Assembly: GCA_963824645.1 (NCBI GenBank)
Contig: CAWGQC010000014.1
Location: 62,001 to 126,000 of the forward strand
Source of the DNA: Bog-756 sp963824645
GTDB lineage: Bacteria; Actinomycetota; Acidimicrobiia; Acidimicrobiales; RAAP-2
DNA: 64,000 nt
Reading direction: 5' to 3'
Shown: positions 36,794 through 45,641 of the stretch, in pieces
Layout of the letters: every line of letters starts with the position of its first letter
How positions within the stretch are numbered: the stretch's first letter is position 1
The notes under the pieces: model-generated
Told to the model about the DNA's origin: nothing
Database searches by the model: none
What the model saw: only the letters and a program-made list of their open reading frames with translations
Program-made: the position numbers and the translations under genes

Positions 36794-38571
36794 CCCCTTT
36801 CTCCCAGGGCCGGACCGTCACCCTCGACGCCGTCGGGGGCCGGCGAGATACGGCGCCGGCGCCAATAGGCCAGGCTCGGCGGCACCGCCATGATGGCCAG
36901 GGCCAACAGGATCCAGAAAGCGAGCATCGGCACCGGCACACCACCGACCCCCTTGGTCGCCGCCACCAGGGCGTCGGCGCACAGGAACTTGCTGGGGCAC
37001 CGGGAACCGAAGGGAGCGGCATCGTGGGCGGCCAGAGCCGCGGCGCTACCCTCGGCACCGCCGGCCGCACCGGTGGACCCCGCACTCCCCGCACTCCCCC
37101 CCGGACCGCCGGCACCGGACGAAGCCGAGCCGCCAGCCCCGCCACTGCTGCCCGATCCGGCTCCACCGGAGCCGGCCGCACCGCCGGCCGTGGTGCCGAT
37201 GGCCGCCGCCGCACTACCGGCCGATCCCGGGGTGCCCGCCGCCTGCCCGACCACACCCGGCTCCCCGGGGAGCGGGGTCTGACCGTCGACGTAGGGGTTC
37301 TTGCAGGTGGCCGCCGACACTGGCGGGGGCTCCACACCCCCGTTGAGCCGTCCGATGGCGTTGAAGTCCTCCTGCACCAAGTTGGGTGGGAGCGGTGAAT
37401 AACCCAGGTCGGCCATGTCCTGCTGGCCGGCACAGGCCACATAGGCGATGAAAGTGCCCAGTGCCTGTCCCTTCTGGCTGGCAAACGACGAGGTCCCTGC
37501 TTCGTTGGCGGCACAGGCGGTGGGCGGGTTTTGGGCGTTGCCCAAACTAGGACTACAGGGGGTGACGAAATAGCTGTAGGCCGACAGCGGATAGGCGTTG
37601 GGCAGCGGGTTGGAGTAGACGTTGGTGAGATCCTGGGTCAGGTCGGCGTGGAGGATGGCCTTTTCCAGGGCGGTGGCCACGTTGAGCGAAGTGGGCTGTA
37701 CGGCGGTCCCGCTGGCATTGATCAAGGAGACCACGGGAAAGTTGTGGTCCTTGGCATAGGCCGTCTCCACGTAGGTGATGGCGCCGGCGCTGGACACGGC
37801 GGAGACGTAGTTGGCGGCGTTGTCCGAGCCGCTCTGGGCCACCAGGTTGTCGCTGGCCCATCCCGGGTACGTCTTGGGGTTGATCGAGGTGCCCGAGGGG
37901 ATCGGCCACGAGGCGCTGGGCTGACCGACATCGTCCAGGTTGAATTGGCTCTGCGTGCTCTTGAAGTTGGCGCCATCCTCATCGAGCATGTAGTCCGACA
38001 GCAGGTAGTTCTCGCCGGAGGCATCCGACCGGTAGACGGGGATGATCTTGGTCGAGGGCAGGTCGCCCTGCAGCCCGGGGTTGAGGTTGGCGATAGCCGG
38101 CGCGTTCCACGCGGCAATCTCCCCGAGGAAGATCTGGTCCACAACCTGGGCGTTGAGTCGCAGACTGGTGATCCGTTGCCCGTCGTTCCCGATGAGGTTG
38201 TACATGAAGGCCAGACCACCGGCCACATCGGGCATGTACTGGTACGGGAAGCTGGGGTTGTAGGTGGCCTGGCCCGAGCTGTAGGGGATGTCCGAGGCGC
38301 CGAAGTCGATCTGGCTCTGGGCGAAGTTGTTGAGGCCGACCACCGACGACGAGACCTGCCAGTTGATGTTGAGCCCGTAGAGGGTGGCGGCGTTGCCCAC
38401 CCACGACTGGATGGCCTCACCGGCAAAACTGGATCCGGTGGTCTGCATGTTGGGACTGGCCCACGCCGAGGTGGTCCCCCACAGAACGGACAGGGCGACG
38501 ACGCCGGAGGCGACGACGGCGCGCCAGAGTAGGCGCCGGCGTGGACGGTCAGCCGAATTGGCCAGTGACAT
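36790..38571 (-). CDS. pstS: phosphate-binding protein PstS, C-terminally membrane-anchored
   Basis: 593 aa. Signal peptide at about 1-39 (RRRLLWRAVVASGVVALSVL). The binding domain has the phosphate loops TGSSFAGEAIQSW, IDFGASDIPYSSGQATY and RSDASGENYLLSDYM, the last equivalent to RxDxSGT. IFLGEIAAWNAPAI is diagnostic of PstS. After about residue 430 a low-complexity Gly/Ala/Ser linker leads to a C-terminal helix and WRRRR. Most PstS proteins are lipoproteins, so this anchoring is unusual. Its start at 38571 lies inside the end of pstB (23-base overlap). Confidence 0.9.
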   Translation of the reverse strand: MSLANSADRPRRRLLWRAVVASGVVALSVLWGTTSAWASPNMQTTGSSFAGEAIQSWVGNAATLYGLNINWQVSSSVVGLNNFAQSQIDFGASDIPYSSGQATYNPSFPYQYMPDVAGGLAFMYNLIGNDGQRITSLRLNAQVVDQIFLGEIAAWNAPAIANLNPGLQGDLPSTKIIPVYRSDASGENYLLSDYMLDEDGANFKSTQSQFNLDDVGQPSASWPIPSGTSINPKTYPGWASDNLVAQSGSDNAANYVSAVSSAGAITYVETAYAKDHNFPVVSLINASGTAVQPTSLNVATALEKAILHADLTQDLTNVYSNPLPNAYPLSAYSYFVTPCSPSLGNAQNPPTACAANEAGTSSFASQKGQALGTFIAYVACAGQQDMADLGYSPLPPNLVQEDFNAIGRLNGGVEPPPVSAATCKNPYVDGQTPLPGEPGVVGQAAGTPGSAGSAAAAIGTTAGGAAGSGGAGSGSSGGAGGSASSGAGGPGGSAGSAGSTGAAGGAEGSAAALAAHDAAPFGSRCPSKFLCADALVAATKGVGGVPVPMLAFWILLALAIMAVPPSLAYWRRRRISPAPDGVEGDGPALGERG

Positions 38572-39389
38572 AGTCGGCTGTCCTCGGATCGTTGGGGCTG
38601 GAGAAGATCTGTTCGGTGGTTCCCGACTCGACGATGTGACCGGGCTGGTTCTCGGCGGCCAGGAAGAAGGCGCAGTAGTCGGACACACGTTGAGCCTGTT
38701 GCATGTTGTGGGTCACGATGACCACGGTGACCTCGTCGGCTACTTCCTTGATGGTCTTCTCGATCCGCAGGGTGGACGTTGGGTCGAGGGCCGAGCAGGG
38801 CTCGTCCATGAGCAGAACCCGCGGCCGGACAGCCAGGGCCCGGGCAATGCACAGCCGTTGCTGCTGACCACCGGAGAGGGCACCGCCCAGCTCGCCCAAG
38901 CGGTCCTTGACCTCGTTCCACAGTCCCGCCTTGGACAACATCTCCTCCACCAGTTCGCGCCGGTTGGCCGGCGTGATGCGGGAGAAGCGGAGTCCGGACA
39001 GCACGTTCTCGGCGATGCTCATGGCCGGAAAGGGGTTGGGCTTCTGGAAGACCATGCCGATGTGTCGACGGGTGTCGGCGGCCCGTCTGGCCGGAACCGT
39101 AGATATCCACGCCGTCGAGCTTGACCGAGCCGGCCAGCTGGGCCCCGGGAACCACTTCGTGCATGCGGTTGAGAATCCGCAGAAAGGTGGACTTCCCACA
39201 GCCCGAGGGGCCGATGAGGGCGGTGACCCGTGACCGCTCCATGACCAGGTCGACCCCTTGCAGGACCAGTCGGCCACTGAACCAGGCGTGCACCCCTTCG
39301 GCGTCGATCTGTCCCGCTCCTCCACCGATGGAGGCACCGCCCGTGCGCATCCTCGGGGCACGACGATGGGTCTCGGGTGCAACCGTCAT
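38549..39389 (-). CDS. pstB: phosphate ABC transporter ATPase PstB, interrupted by a frameshift
   Basis: The N-terminal part is read from the ATG at 39389, with VHAWFSGRLVLQGVDLVME and Walker A GPSGCGKSTFLRILNRMHE. The rest is in another frame, with RRHIGMVFQKPNPFP (Q-loop), LSGGQQQRL, Walker B VLLMDEPCSALDP and THNMQQAQRVSDY. The join is at about 39091-39098 (GGTTCCGG on the minus strand). Dropping one base there gives DIYG-PARRAADTRRHIG, nine residues between DIY and RRHIG as in normal PstB. So one extra base disrupts an otherwise complete gene of about 279 codons. It is either a sequencing error or a recent mutation. The ATG overlaps the pstA stop. Confidence 0.85.
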
Positions 39390-40699
39390 GGATAGTTCTC
39401 GCTTTCCGGGCGCGGGCCCATGGGCACCGGGGTCATTATCCGGGCGAAGAAGTCGTCCTCCACACCCGGATCACCCTGGTTGGACTGTCCCTTCTTTCCC
39501 TTGGTCCGGCTGAAGAACCTGGCCGCCACGAACAGGATCAGCACGATCGACATGAGGACGAAAGCAGCCTGGAAGGCCAGGCTGATGAGGACCTCCTGTG
39601 CCTGGCGTACGTCGGACCAGATGACCAGAGGGAGGGCGCCCTGATCGTGGACGAACGGGTTGTAGTTGATGACCTGGGAGCCGAAGGCGGTGAACAGGAG
39701 GGGGGCGGTCTCACCCACGATCCGGGCTACGCCAAGGAGGATGGCGGTGACCACCCCCGAGCGGGCAGTGGGTAGGACGACCGACCAGACCGTGCGCCAC
39801 TGGGGCGCCCCGAGGGCCAGCGATGCCTCGCGGAGTCCCGCCGGTACCACCCGCAGCACCTCTTCGACCACCCGGGTGACCGACGGGAGCAGGATGACCA
39901 TCAGGGCCAGGGAGGCGGCGAAGCCGGAGTAGTTGAGGACGTGGGTGAGGATGAGGATCGAGTAGATGAACACGCCGGCCACCACCGAAGGGGTCCCACT
40001 CATGGCCGTTACCACCGTCCGGACCAACCGCACTCCGCGGCCGCCGACCTCGTTGAGGAAGATGGCGGTGGCGATGGCCAACGGCACCCCCATGGCGGCG
40101 GCGATGAGGACCTGCTCGAGAGTGCCGATGATGGCGTGGAAGATGCCCACGTGGTTGAGGGCGTTGGGATCGGCTGGATTGAACGTGCGCTGGTCCTTGG
40201 AGAACAGGGACCCCCAGTGGATGGCGGGAATAGCCTTGACCGCCACCCACAGGATGATGAACACCACCAACGAGACCATGAGCAGGGCGCCGCTCACCAC
40301 CAGAACGGCGATAACCCGGTCGGTGGCCACCTGACGCTCAACCACCTGGGCCGTGCTTATCCAGACCAGGGCCAGGAAGACCAGATACCAGCACACCAGA
40401 AACCCGAAGATGCCCGACAGCAGGGTGAGTTGGTAGAAAATCACCCAGACGAAGGCCAACGACGAGGCCGCCGCCGCCACCAGCAACAATACGTCCTTGC
40501 TGCCGAAATCCGACGGTCGCAGCGGGGTGGGGAGCCGTCGGGGCCGGGGTCCTTCCGGCGGGGGGGTCTCTCCGGAGCGGGTTCGGCCGGTGGGCGCCTC
40601 CACCGTTGTCGTGGGGTCGTCGAGCGTACTCGTGGAGGCCGACGTGGTGGGAACCAGTACGCCGGGCGGGGCGCTGGGGGCGTCGGTCCGGGTGCTCAC
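39386..40699 (-). CDS. pstA: phosphate ABC transporter permease PstA
   Basis: 437 aa, long for PstA (about 300) because of a Pro/Thr-rich N-terminal extension of 60 residues and two extra helices before the transport domain. The core has AIIGTLEQVLIAAAMGVPLAIATAIFLNE, SGTPSVVAGVFIYSI, and the EAA loop LREASLALGAPQWRTVWSVVLPTARSGV. ARIVGETAPLLFTAFGSQ follows. The GTG start overlaps the pstC stop (GTGA). Inner-membrane channel subunit with PstC. Confidence 0.93.
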   Translation of the reverse strand: MSTRTDAPSAPPGVLVPTTSASTSTLDDPTTTVEAPTGRTRSGETPPPEGPRPRRLPTPLRPSDFGSKDVLLLVAAAASSLAFVWVIFYQLTLLSGIFGFLVCWYLVFLALVWISTAQVVERQVATDRVIAVLVVSGALLMVSLVVFIILWVAVKAIPAIHWGSLFSKDQRTFNPADPNALNHVGIFHAIIGTLEQVLIAAAMGVPLAIATAIFLNEVGGRGVRLVRTVVTAMSGTPSVVAGVFIYSILILTHVLNYSGFAASLALMVILLPSVTRVVEEVLRVVPAGLREASLALGAPQWRTVWSVVLPTARSGVVTAILLGVARIVGETAPLLFTAFGSQVINYNPFVHDQGALPLVIWSDVRQAQEVLISLAFQAAFVLMSIVLILFVAARFFSRTKGKKGQSNQGDPGVEDDFFARIMTPVPMGPRPESENYP

Positions 40700-41694
40700 A
40701 GGTCGACCCCGGCACCGCTGCGGGAGCGGTTGACGATGCGGGAGGCGATCAGGTTGATGACCATGGTCAGCACGAACAGGACGAAGCCGCACAGGAGCAG
40801 GTCGTGCAGCCCGAGCTGCCCGCCCGATCCGAAGTTGGTGGCGATGAGCTGGGAGATGGTTGATCCGCCGTGTTGGAGGATGTGGAGGGAGGCGGCAAAC
40901 GATCCCCCGAGGATGATGGAGACGGCGATCGTCTCCTCGAGGGCCCGGCCCAGCCCGAGCATGACCGCCCCGATCATGCCGCCCCGACCGAAGGGCAGGA
41001 CGACGGTGCGGATCATCTGCCAGCGGCTGGCCCCCAGGGCCAGGGCCGCCTCCCGCTCGCCGGCCGGGGCCAACGAGAAGACCTCACGGGAGATGGAGGC
41101 CACGATGGGCACGATCATGATCCCGACCACCAGACCGGCGATGAAGATCGATGCGTTGAGCGGCGGGCTCACCACCTTGAAGAAGGGGATGAAGGAGGCG
41201 TGGTGGGACAGCCAGGTGGCGAAACCCACCACATTGGGCTGGAGCTCGAAGAAGGCCCACAGGCCGAAGATGATGCTGGGGATGGCGGCGGCCAGGTCGA
41301 TCACGGAGATGAGGGCCCGTCGGCTCCACAGCGGGGCGTACTCGCTGAGGAAGAGGGCGGTGGCGATGGCCACCGGCGTACCCACGATCATGGCCACGGT
41401 GGCGACCTCGACGGTGCCCACCAACGACGCCCACACGCCGAAGATGGGGCGGGCACCGAGTGTGTCGTAACCGGAACGGGTGAAGAAATGCCAGCCGGCC
41501 TGTTCGAAGGCGGGATACCCGCCCCGGAACAGGAAGAGACCGATCAGGAAGAGGAGGAGGAGCGAGCCGTAACCGGCACCGCGGACGACACCGCGGAAGA
41601 GCCGGTCAGACCGACCGTGATCGGGCTGGAGGACGAGGGGCTCGGGTAGCCCGATCGAGGGCACGGCGGCGCCTACGTCGAGAGTTTCTGCCAT
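40696..41694 (-). CDS. pstC: phosphate ABC transporter permease PstC
   Basis: 332 aa, six membrane helices. Typical segments are SLVGTVEVATVAMIVGTPVAIATALFLSE, AAIPSIIFGLWAFFELQP, and the EAA loop EREAALALGASRWQMIRTVVLPFGRGG, then GLGRALEETIAVSIILGGS. It is the first gene of the operon; the 185 bases before it are AT-richer and carry repeated GTTAC/GTTTAC motifs. Confidence 0.95.
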   Translation of the reverse strand: MAETLDVGAAVPSIGLPEPLVLQPDHGRSDRLFRGVVRGAGYGSLLLLFLIGLFLFRGGYPAFEQAGWHFFTRSGYDTLGARPIFGVWASLVGTVEVATVAMIVGTPVAIATALFLSEYAPLWSRRALISVIDLAAAIPSIIFGLWAFFELQPNVVGFATWLSHHASFIPFFKVVSPPLNASIFIAGLVVGIMIVPIVASISREVFSLAPAGEREAALALGASRWQMIRTVVLPFGRGGMIGAVMLGLGRALEETIAVSIILGGSFAASLHILQHGGSTISQLIATNFGSGGQLGLHDLLLCGFVLFVLTMVINLIASRIVNRSRSGAGVDL

Positions 41695-41807
41695 TCCTAG
41701 GGCTCCTGGTACGACTCCGTCACGCCAGCTCGGAGAATCAACAAACCTGGCCTAGAGACCGCTCCAAACCAGGGCGGTGAGCAGGATCGATGACCACTCG
41801 ACGGAAA

Positions 41808-41869
41808 GTAACAGGCGAAGGTAAACGCTTCGATAACTTTTGGGGAGGCTTACGTGATCATTGCGTAAC
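41808..41869 (-). promoter_or_regulatory. candidate PHO-box repeats upstream of pstC
   Basis: On the minus strand GTTAC (41869), GTTAT (41837), GTTTAC (41826) and GTTAC (41812) recur in an AT-rich stretch; the middle pair are 11 bases apart, as in direct-repeat phosphate-regulator boxes. The other spacings (32 and 14) are irregular. It lies 114-175 bases before the pstC ATG. Confidence 0.35.
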
Positions 41870-41879
41870 GGGCCAGCCG

Positions 41880-42575
41880 TCAGGCCCCTACGAAGACCAT
41901 GCCGCGCCCGACATCGACCGGAATGGCGGGGTTCTTCCAAGCCAGCTCGTGGCCATTGACCACGACGGGCTGGATGGAGGGGTGCTCAGGGAAGGCGCCG
42001 GTGTAGGAACGGGTGGTGGAGGCATCAGTCGCCATCTGCTTGGCCAGACCGACGTTGTCCCCCTGGGCCTGGTCGACGTTGACCCAGTAGAGGTGCGGAC
42101 CTCCGCAGGCCACGAAGAAGGCGAGCCACTGCTTTCCCGAAGAGTCGGTCCACAGAACCGGCTCAGCCACCAGGAGCTGCGTCCCGGAGGCGACGGTGGC
42201 TACGGGGGCCGTACCCGTGTCGGGACCGGCGTACAGCTCGGTGCCGTTGGCCAGGATGAAGCTGTCCCACAGGGCCTGCCCGCCGTCCTTCCGGACCGAG
42301 GCCAGAGCCGTGCCGGCGGTGGCGTCGGGCGAGAACGACGGGTAACCCGGTGCCATGCCCTGGGGCGAGCCACTGGGAACCTTCCCGTCGACGGTGAAGG
42401 TGCAGCTCTGCAATTGCCAGTCCGGGGCGTGGACGGCGGCGGTGTCGGTTGCCGTTGTCGATGGAGTGGCCGAGCCCGATCCTCCGCATCCGGTCGTCGC
42501 GACCACCGCAGCGATGGCAAGGGCGATCAGACACCACCTGACCCGACCACCCGCATTGTTGTTTCCGGTACGCAT
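41880..42575 (-). CDS. lipoprotein of unknown function
   Basis: 231 aa from the ATG at 42575, with GAGGA seven bases ahead. The signal peptide is RVRWCLIALAIAAVVATTGC, with Cys in a lipobox (T-T-G-C) followed by GGSGSATPSTTA, a typical flexible tether. The mature part has QLQSCTFTVDGKVPSG and the stretch AFFVACGGPHLYWVNVD. I do not recognise the fold. It lies upstream of the pst operon on the same strand, but 185 bases apart. Confidence 0.7.
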   Translation of the reverse strand: MRTGNNNAGGRVRWCLIALAIAAVVATTGCGGSGSATPSTTATDTAAVHAPDWQLQSCTFTVDGKVPSGSPQGMAPGYPSFSPDATAGTALASVRKDGGQALWDSFILANGTELYAGPDTGTAPVATVASGTQLLVAEPVLWTDSSGKQWLAFFVACGGPHLYWVNVDQAQGDNVGLAKQMATDASTTRSYTGAFPEHPSIQPVVVNGHELAWKNPAIPVDVGRGMVFVGA

Positions 42576-42698
42576 GTTTTCCTCGCTCGATTTCTGGTCG
42601 AAGGCGACATGACGATCGCGGCCCACGATCGGCTCCAGCGCGGGCAGCGTACCGTGCGACGACCGGACCGGTGGATCGCGACGCGCCGCTGTGTCGCC

Positions 42699-42704
42699 TA
42701 GCCT
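42699..42704 (+). promoter_or_regulatory. -10 box of the 56-aa gene
   Basis: TAGCCT six bases before the ATG at 42711, the same arrangement seen at other leaderless starts here. Confidence 0.4.
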
Positions 42705-42710
42705 CGCACC

Positions 42711-42881
42711 ATGCGATGGAGGACAACGTGTGTGGCGTTGGGTGTCGTAGTCGTAGCCGCCCTCGGGGCGGACCGGCTCGTGCGTCGGTCTGGACCGAGG
42801 TCCCCCCTCATTCCGCCCACCGCCGACCTGTGGCCCCCGGTGCCGGTCAACCCCACAGCTCTCGAGCGCCGGGGCGACTAG
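42711..42881 (+). CDS. 56-aa single-pass membrane or secreted protein
   Basis: MRWRTTCVALGVVVVAALGA, then a charged and proline-rich tail ending in TALERRGD. One hydrophobic helix or signal anchor at residues 7-20 with the basic residues on the cytoplasmic side. Its stop codon directly abuts the stop codon of the convergent gene at 42882. Support for it being real is a TAGCCT box at leaderless spacing and the complete lack of an alternative feature there. No family recognised. Confidence 0.5.
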   Translation: MRWRTTCVALGVVVVAALGADRLVRRSGPRSPLIPPTADLWPPVPVNPTALERRGD

Positions 42882-45452
42882 TCACCCACCCTGCTGCGTC
42901 GGCCTCACGCGGCGCCTGGCCTCCCTGTGGCGGTGATCCCAGACGGCCAGCCCGATGGTGGCCACCACCGCCAGGATCGAGATGATCCACGAGACATTCT
43001 CGACGGAGCCCGGTGACGCGGTGAGGGCAACGGTATGACTGGTGGGGACGACGACCAGGTAGTCGGGAGCGAGGCGCCAGGGTCCCTCGGCCCCTCGGGC
43101 CGTCCACCACGGGTAATACGACTCCTTGATTTCGACCGGGATACCCGTCCGATTGACGTGGAACGAAACACTGGACTGCCCTACCGTGAGGTCGGTGACT
43201 TTGACCGGCGGTAGCGCCGGACCGGGCTCGGCGGTGGCCAGATCGTCGGTGCGCGGCCACCCGGGCGGCCCACCGGCCGACGGGCGGGCGGTGACGTTCC
43301 CGAGGTACCAGTGCGATGCGGTGTCGATCCAGGTGAGCGCATCCACCGACGGGCTGGGGAAGGCCACCACCGGCTCGTGGGTCAGACCCTCGACCAGCGC
43401 CGACCCTTGGACCAAATAGACGACCCACGGCCCGCTGGTGGCCACCCGAACCAGACCGGGCTCCTTGTTGGCCAGGTCGATGGCCGGGCTGTTGAAGGCG
43501 AGGTAGTAACGGACACCAAGATCCCGCATCAATGTCACGGCATGGAAGAACGGGGTGGTCGGATACGTCACGCCGGGCTGGACGGTGTCGTAATTGCTGG
43601 GGGATACGGCGGCCGAGGCCAGGTCCTCGAAGGTGTAGTTGAGCGAGGCGTCGATGGGGATTCCGTACATCGACTGGATGCAGCCGTTGGTCCAATACGG
43701 CAACAGCGTCGTCTCGAAGGGTGAGCCGTACATGAAGGTGGGGTCGTACTCCGGCAGGGCCCGGCCACAACCGTGGGTGGCCCCGACCCGCGCCATGGTG
43801 TCGATGAGAGCCTTGTACTGCGGCCACAGCGGGTCTCCCTGATAGCCACTGAATGCCTGTTCGACCGTGTGGGGGACCTGACTGGTCGTGACCACGGTGT
43901 TGGTGCCGAAAGCTCCCATGGCCACGGCGGTGCAGACGAGAGTGACGGCCAGTGCGGCGATCGGTACCACCGTGGTGGCCGGTGACCACCGGATGGCCAC
44001 TCGCAACACCAGCTCGCCGCCACCGATGCCAGCCAGCAGCCCCATGGTGAGATACCAGAAGGGCAGGATCCGACTTCCCGTCCACGACAGCGCCTGTTGA
44101 AATTCCCATCCACCGAACCAGCCCCGGGGAAAGAGCAGGACGGCCAGCGCCGCGAACAGGGCAATACCGACCAACATCAGCGACACCGGATGGCGACGCT
44201 GCACCGCCTGGACACCGCCGACGATGGCCAGAGCGAACAGGATCACCGTGACCCACACCGGCAAGGGGAAAAGCAGGTGCAGCCAACCGCCGGTGAGGGG
44301 GTAGGGAAGCGGATCCCGTTCGGAGCGGTTCCAGGCGAAGGGCAGGAACCAGAACAGGGCCATCAGCGGAGCCAGGACCACGATGGGAGCGGCTCGGCGG
44401 AGGGCCAGTTTGACGCCGTGGAGGCAGTGGACGCCGAAGAGCAGCGCGCCGCCCACGATCATCATGACCGCCATCGTCGGTTCACAGAGCGAAGCGAGAG
44501 CGGCGAGGAAGGCGGTAAGGGCCCGCCATCGTCCCGTCCGCAGGGCCACATCGAGGAGACCCAACGCCACCAGCACCAGGATGACGCCCAATCCGTAGCT
44601 GAACTCGCCGGCCACGGTGGACAGGAGATTGCCGCCGTACTTGAAATTCGAGTCATCGAAGAGGAAGGGCAGGACGGCAATGGCCATGACCACGGGCACC
44701 GGACCCGGCAAACGGCTCAAGCGACCCAGAGCCCACGAGGCGACAGGAAGACCGAGCACGATGAGAGCCACCAGCAGTTTGAAAGCGAAGCCGTAGGGAA
44801 GGATCAGGTTGAAGGCGAGGACCCCCAACGCCGGAATGGGCATGTAGAACTGGTAGGCGGGATAGCCGCCGAAATAGTTGCTCGTCCACCCGGTGAGCCT
44901 GGGTAGGAGGTCGCGGAATTCGGCTGGACTGGCGACGTGACCGCCCAGGTCACCTCCCGTCGGCAAGGAGGCCGAAAACAGTGCACCCGGTTTCAGCTGC
45001 CAGAAGATGAAGGCGGTGATGGCCACCAGTACGACGGGCGTCAGCCATCCGGGAGTAGCCGGTATGCGGGCCGGCTGAGGACGCGCGGGCGCCGGGCCCG
45101 GCCGGGACGTGCGTTGTTTGGCCGGCGCGCCCCTTGCCGGCCGCCGGTCCGGTGGCTTCTTGGTGGCCTTGGTGGCCTTGGTGGCCTTGGTGGTGCCGCC
45201 GTTGGGCTTGGCCGGAGCCTTCTTGGCCTTCGAGGCACCCGGTGCCGACGGTTGATTCGATGACTTGTTGGCAGTGGTGCCGCCGTTGGGCTTGGCCGGA
45301 GCCTTCTTGGCCTTCGAGGCACCCGGTGCCGACAGTTGATTCGATGACTTGTTGGCAGTGGTGCCGCCGCTGGGCTGGGCGGCCACGCCCGGACGGGGAT
45401 GTTGGGCCGGAGACTCTTTTGGGCTCTCGCCGGCATCGCTCCGGTCCGCCAC
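42882..45452 (-). CDS. large PTPS-related membrane protein, probable surface glycosyltransferase
   Basis: 856 aa. Residues 1-130 are cytoplasmic and Lys/Ala/Pro/Thr-rich, with a 28-residue tandem repeat. About twelve membrane helices follow, then a long extracellular domain and a final helix near 820-840 with a basic tail. The region PTGGDLGGHVASPAEFRDLL, SNYFGGYPAYQFYMPIPALG and FDDSNFKYGGNLLSTVAGEF matches the 6-pyruvoyl-tetrahydropterin synthase-related membrane family (PF10131), which resembles GT-C glycosyltransferases. The E-F-R-D after GGH may correspond to the acidic first-loop motif of GT-C enzymes. Substrate unknown. GTG start. Confidence 0.7.
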   Translation of the reverse strand: MADRSDAGESPKESPAQHPRPGVAAQPSGGTTANKSSNQLSAPGASKAKKAPAKPNGGTTANKSSNQPSAPGASKAKKAPAKPNGGTTKATKATKATKKPPDRRPARGAPAKQRTSRPGPAPARPQPARIPATPGWLTPVVLVAITAFIFWQLKPGALFSASLPTGGDLGGHVASPAEFRDLLPRLTGWTSNYFGGYPAYQFYMPIPALGVLAFNLILPYGFAFKLLVALIVLGLPVASWALGRLSRLPGPVPVVMAIAVLPFLFDDSNFKYGGNLLSTVAGEFSYGLGVILVLVALGLLDVALRTGRWRALTAFLAALASLCEPTMAVMMIVGGALLFGVHCLHGVKLALRRAAPIVVLAPLMALFWFLPFAWNRSERDPLPYPLTGGWLHLLFPLPVWVTVILFALAIVGGVQAVQRRHPVSLMLVGIALFAALAVLLFPRGWFGGWEFQQALSWTGSRILPFWYLTMGLLAGIGGGELVLRVAIRWSPATTVVPIAALAVTLVCTAVAMGAFGTNTVVTTSQVPHTVEQAFSGYQGDPLWPQYKALIDTMARVGATHGCGRALPEYDPTFMYGSPFETTLLPYWTNGCIQSMYGIPIDASLNYTFEDLASAAVSPSNYDTVQPGVTYPTTPFFHAVTLMRDLGVRYYLAFNSPAIDLANKEPGLVRVATSGPWVVYLVQGSALVEGLTHEPVVAFPSPSVDALTWIDTASHWYLGNVTARPSAGGPPGWPRTDDLATAEPGPALPPVKVTDLTVGQSSVSFHVNRTGIPVEIKESYYPWWTARGAEGPWRLAPDYLVVVPTSHTVALTASPGSVENVSWIISILAVVATIGLAVWDHRHREARRRVRPTQQGG
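45159..45191. repeat. 9-base tandem repeat (Ala-Thr-Lys codons)
   Basis: CTTGGTGGC units in tandem, about 3.5 copies, encoding the Lys-Ala-Thr run K-A-T-K-A-T-K-A-T-K in the cytoplasmic tail of the PTPS-related protein. Confidence 0.8.
45192..45359. repeat. 84-bp tandem repeat, two full copies
   Basis: Units begin at 45192 and 45276 and are identical except one base; a partial third starts at 45360. Each encodes 28 residues (GGTTANKSSNQ then PGASKAKKAPAKPN). The near-identity implies recent duplication and likely copy-number variation. Confidence 0.95.
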
Positions 45453-45641
45453 AGCTAAGTCGCCCTTCCACCCCGCACAGCCAGCGTGGCCCCCACAAGA
45501 CCGAACCCGCGTCCGACTGTCACGGTCGGGAAAAGTATCAGCACGATTTGTCGGCCGCTAGACGAGGGCCAGTGCCCAAAGACTTGTGAGGCAAAAACCT
45601 CGGCCAAGGACAGCGCGTCGCGGCGCCGGTTCAGGAGACGG

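Noticed and set aside
39091..39098. Programmed frameshifting in pstB
   Set aside because: No slippery heptamer, stimulatory stem or in-family precedent; an indel is simpler.
45159..45359. Possible CRISPR-like direct repeats
   Set aside because: The repeats are adjacent without spacers and are in frame with a lysine- and alanine-rich protein tail.
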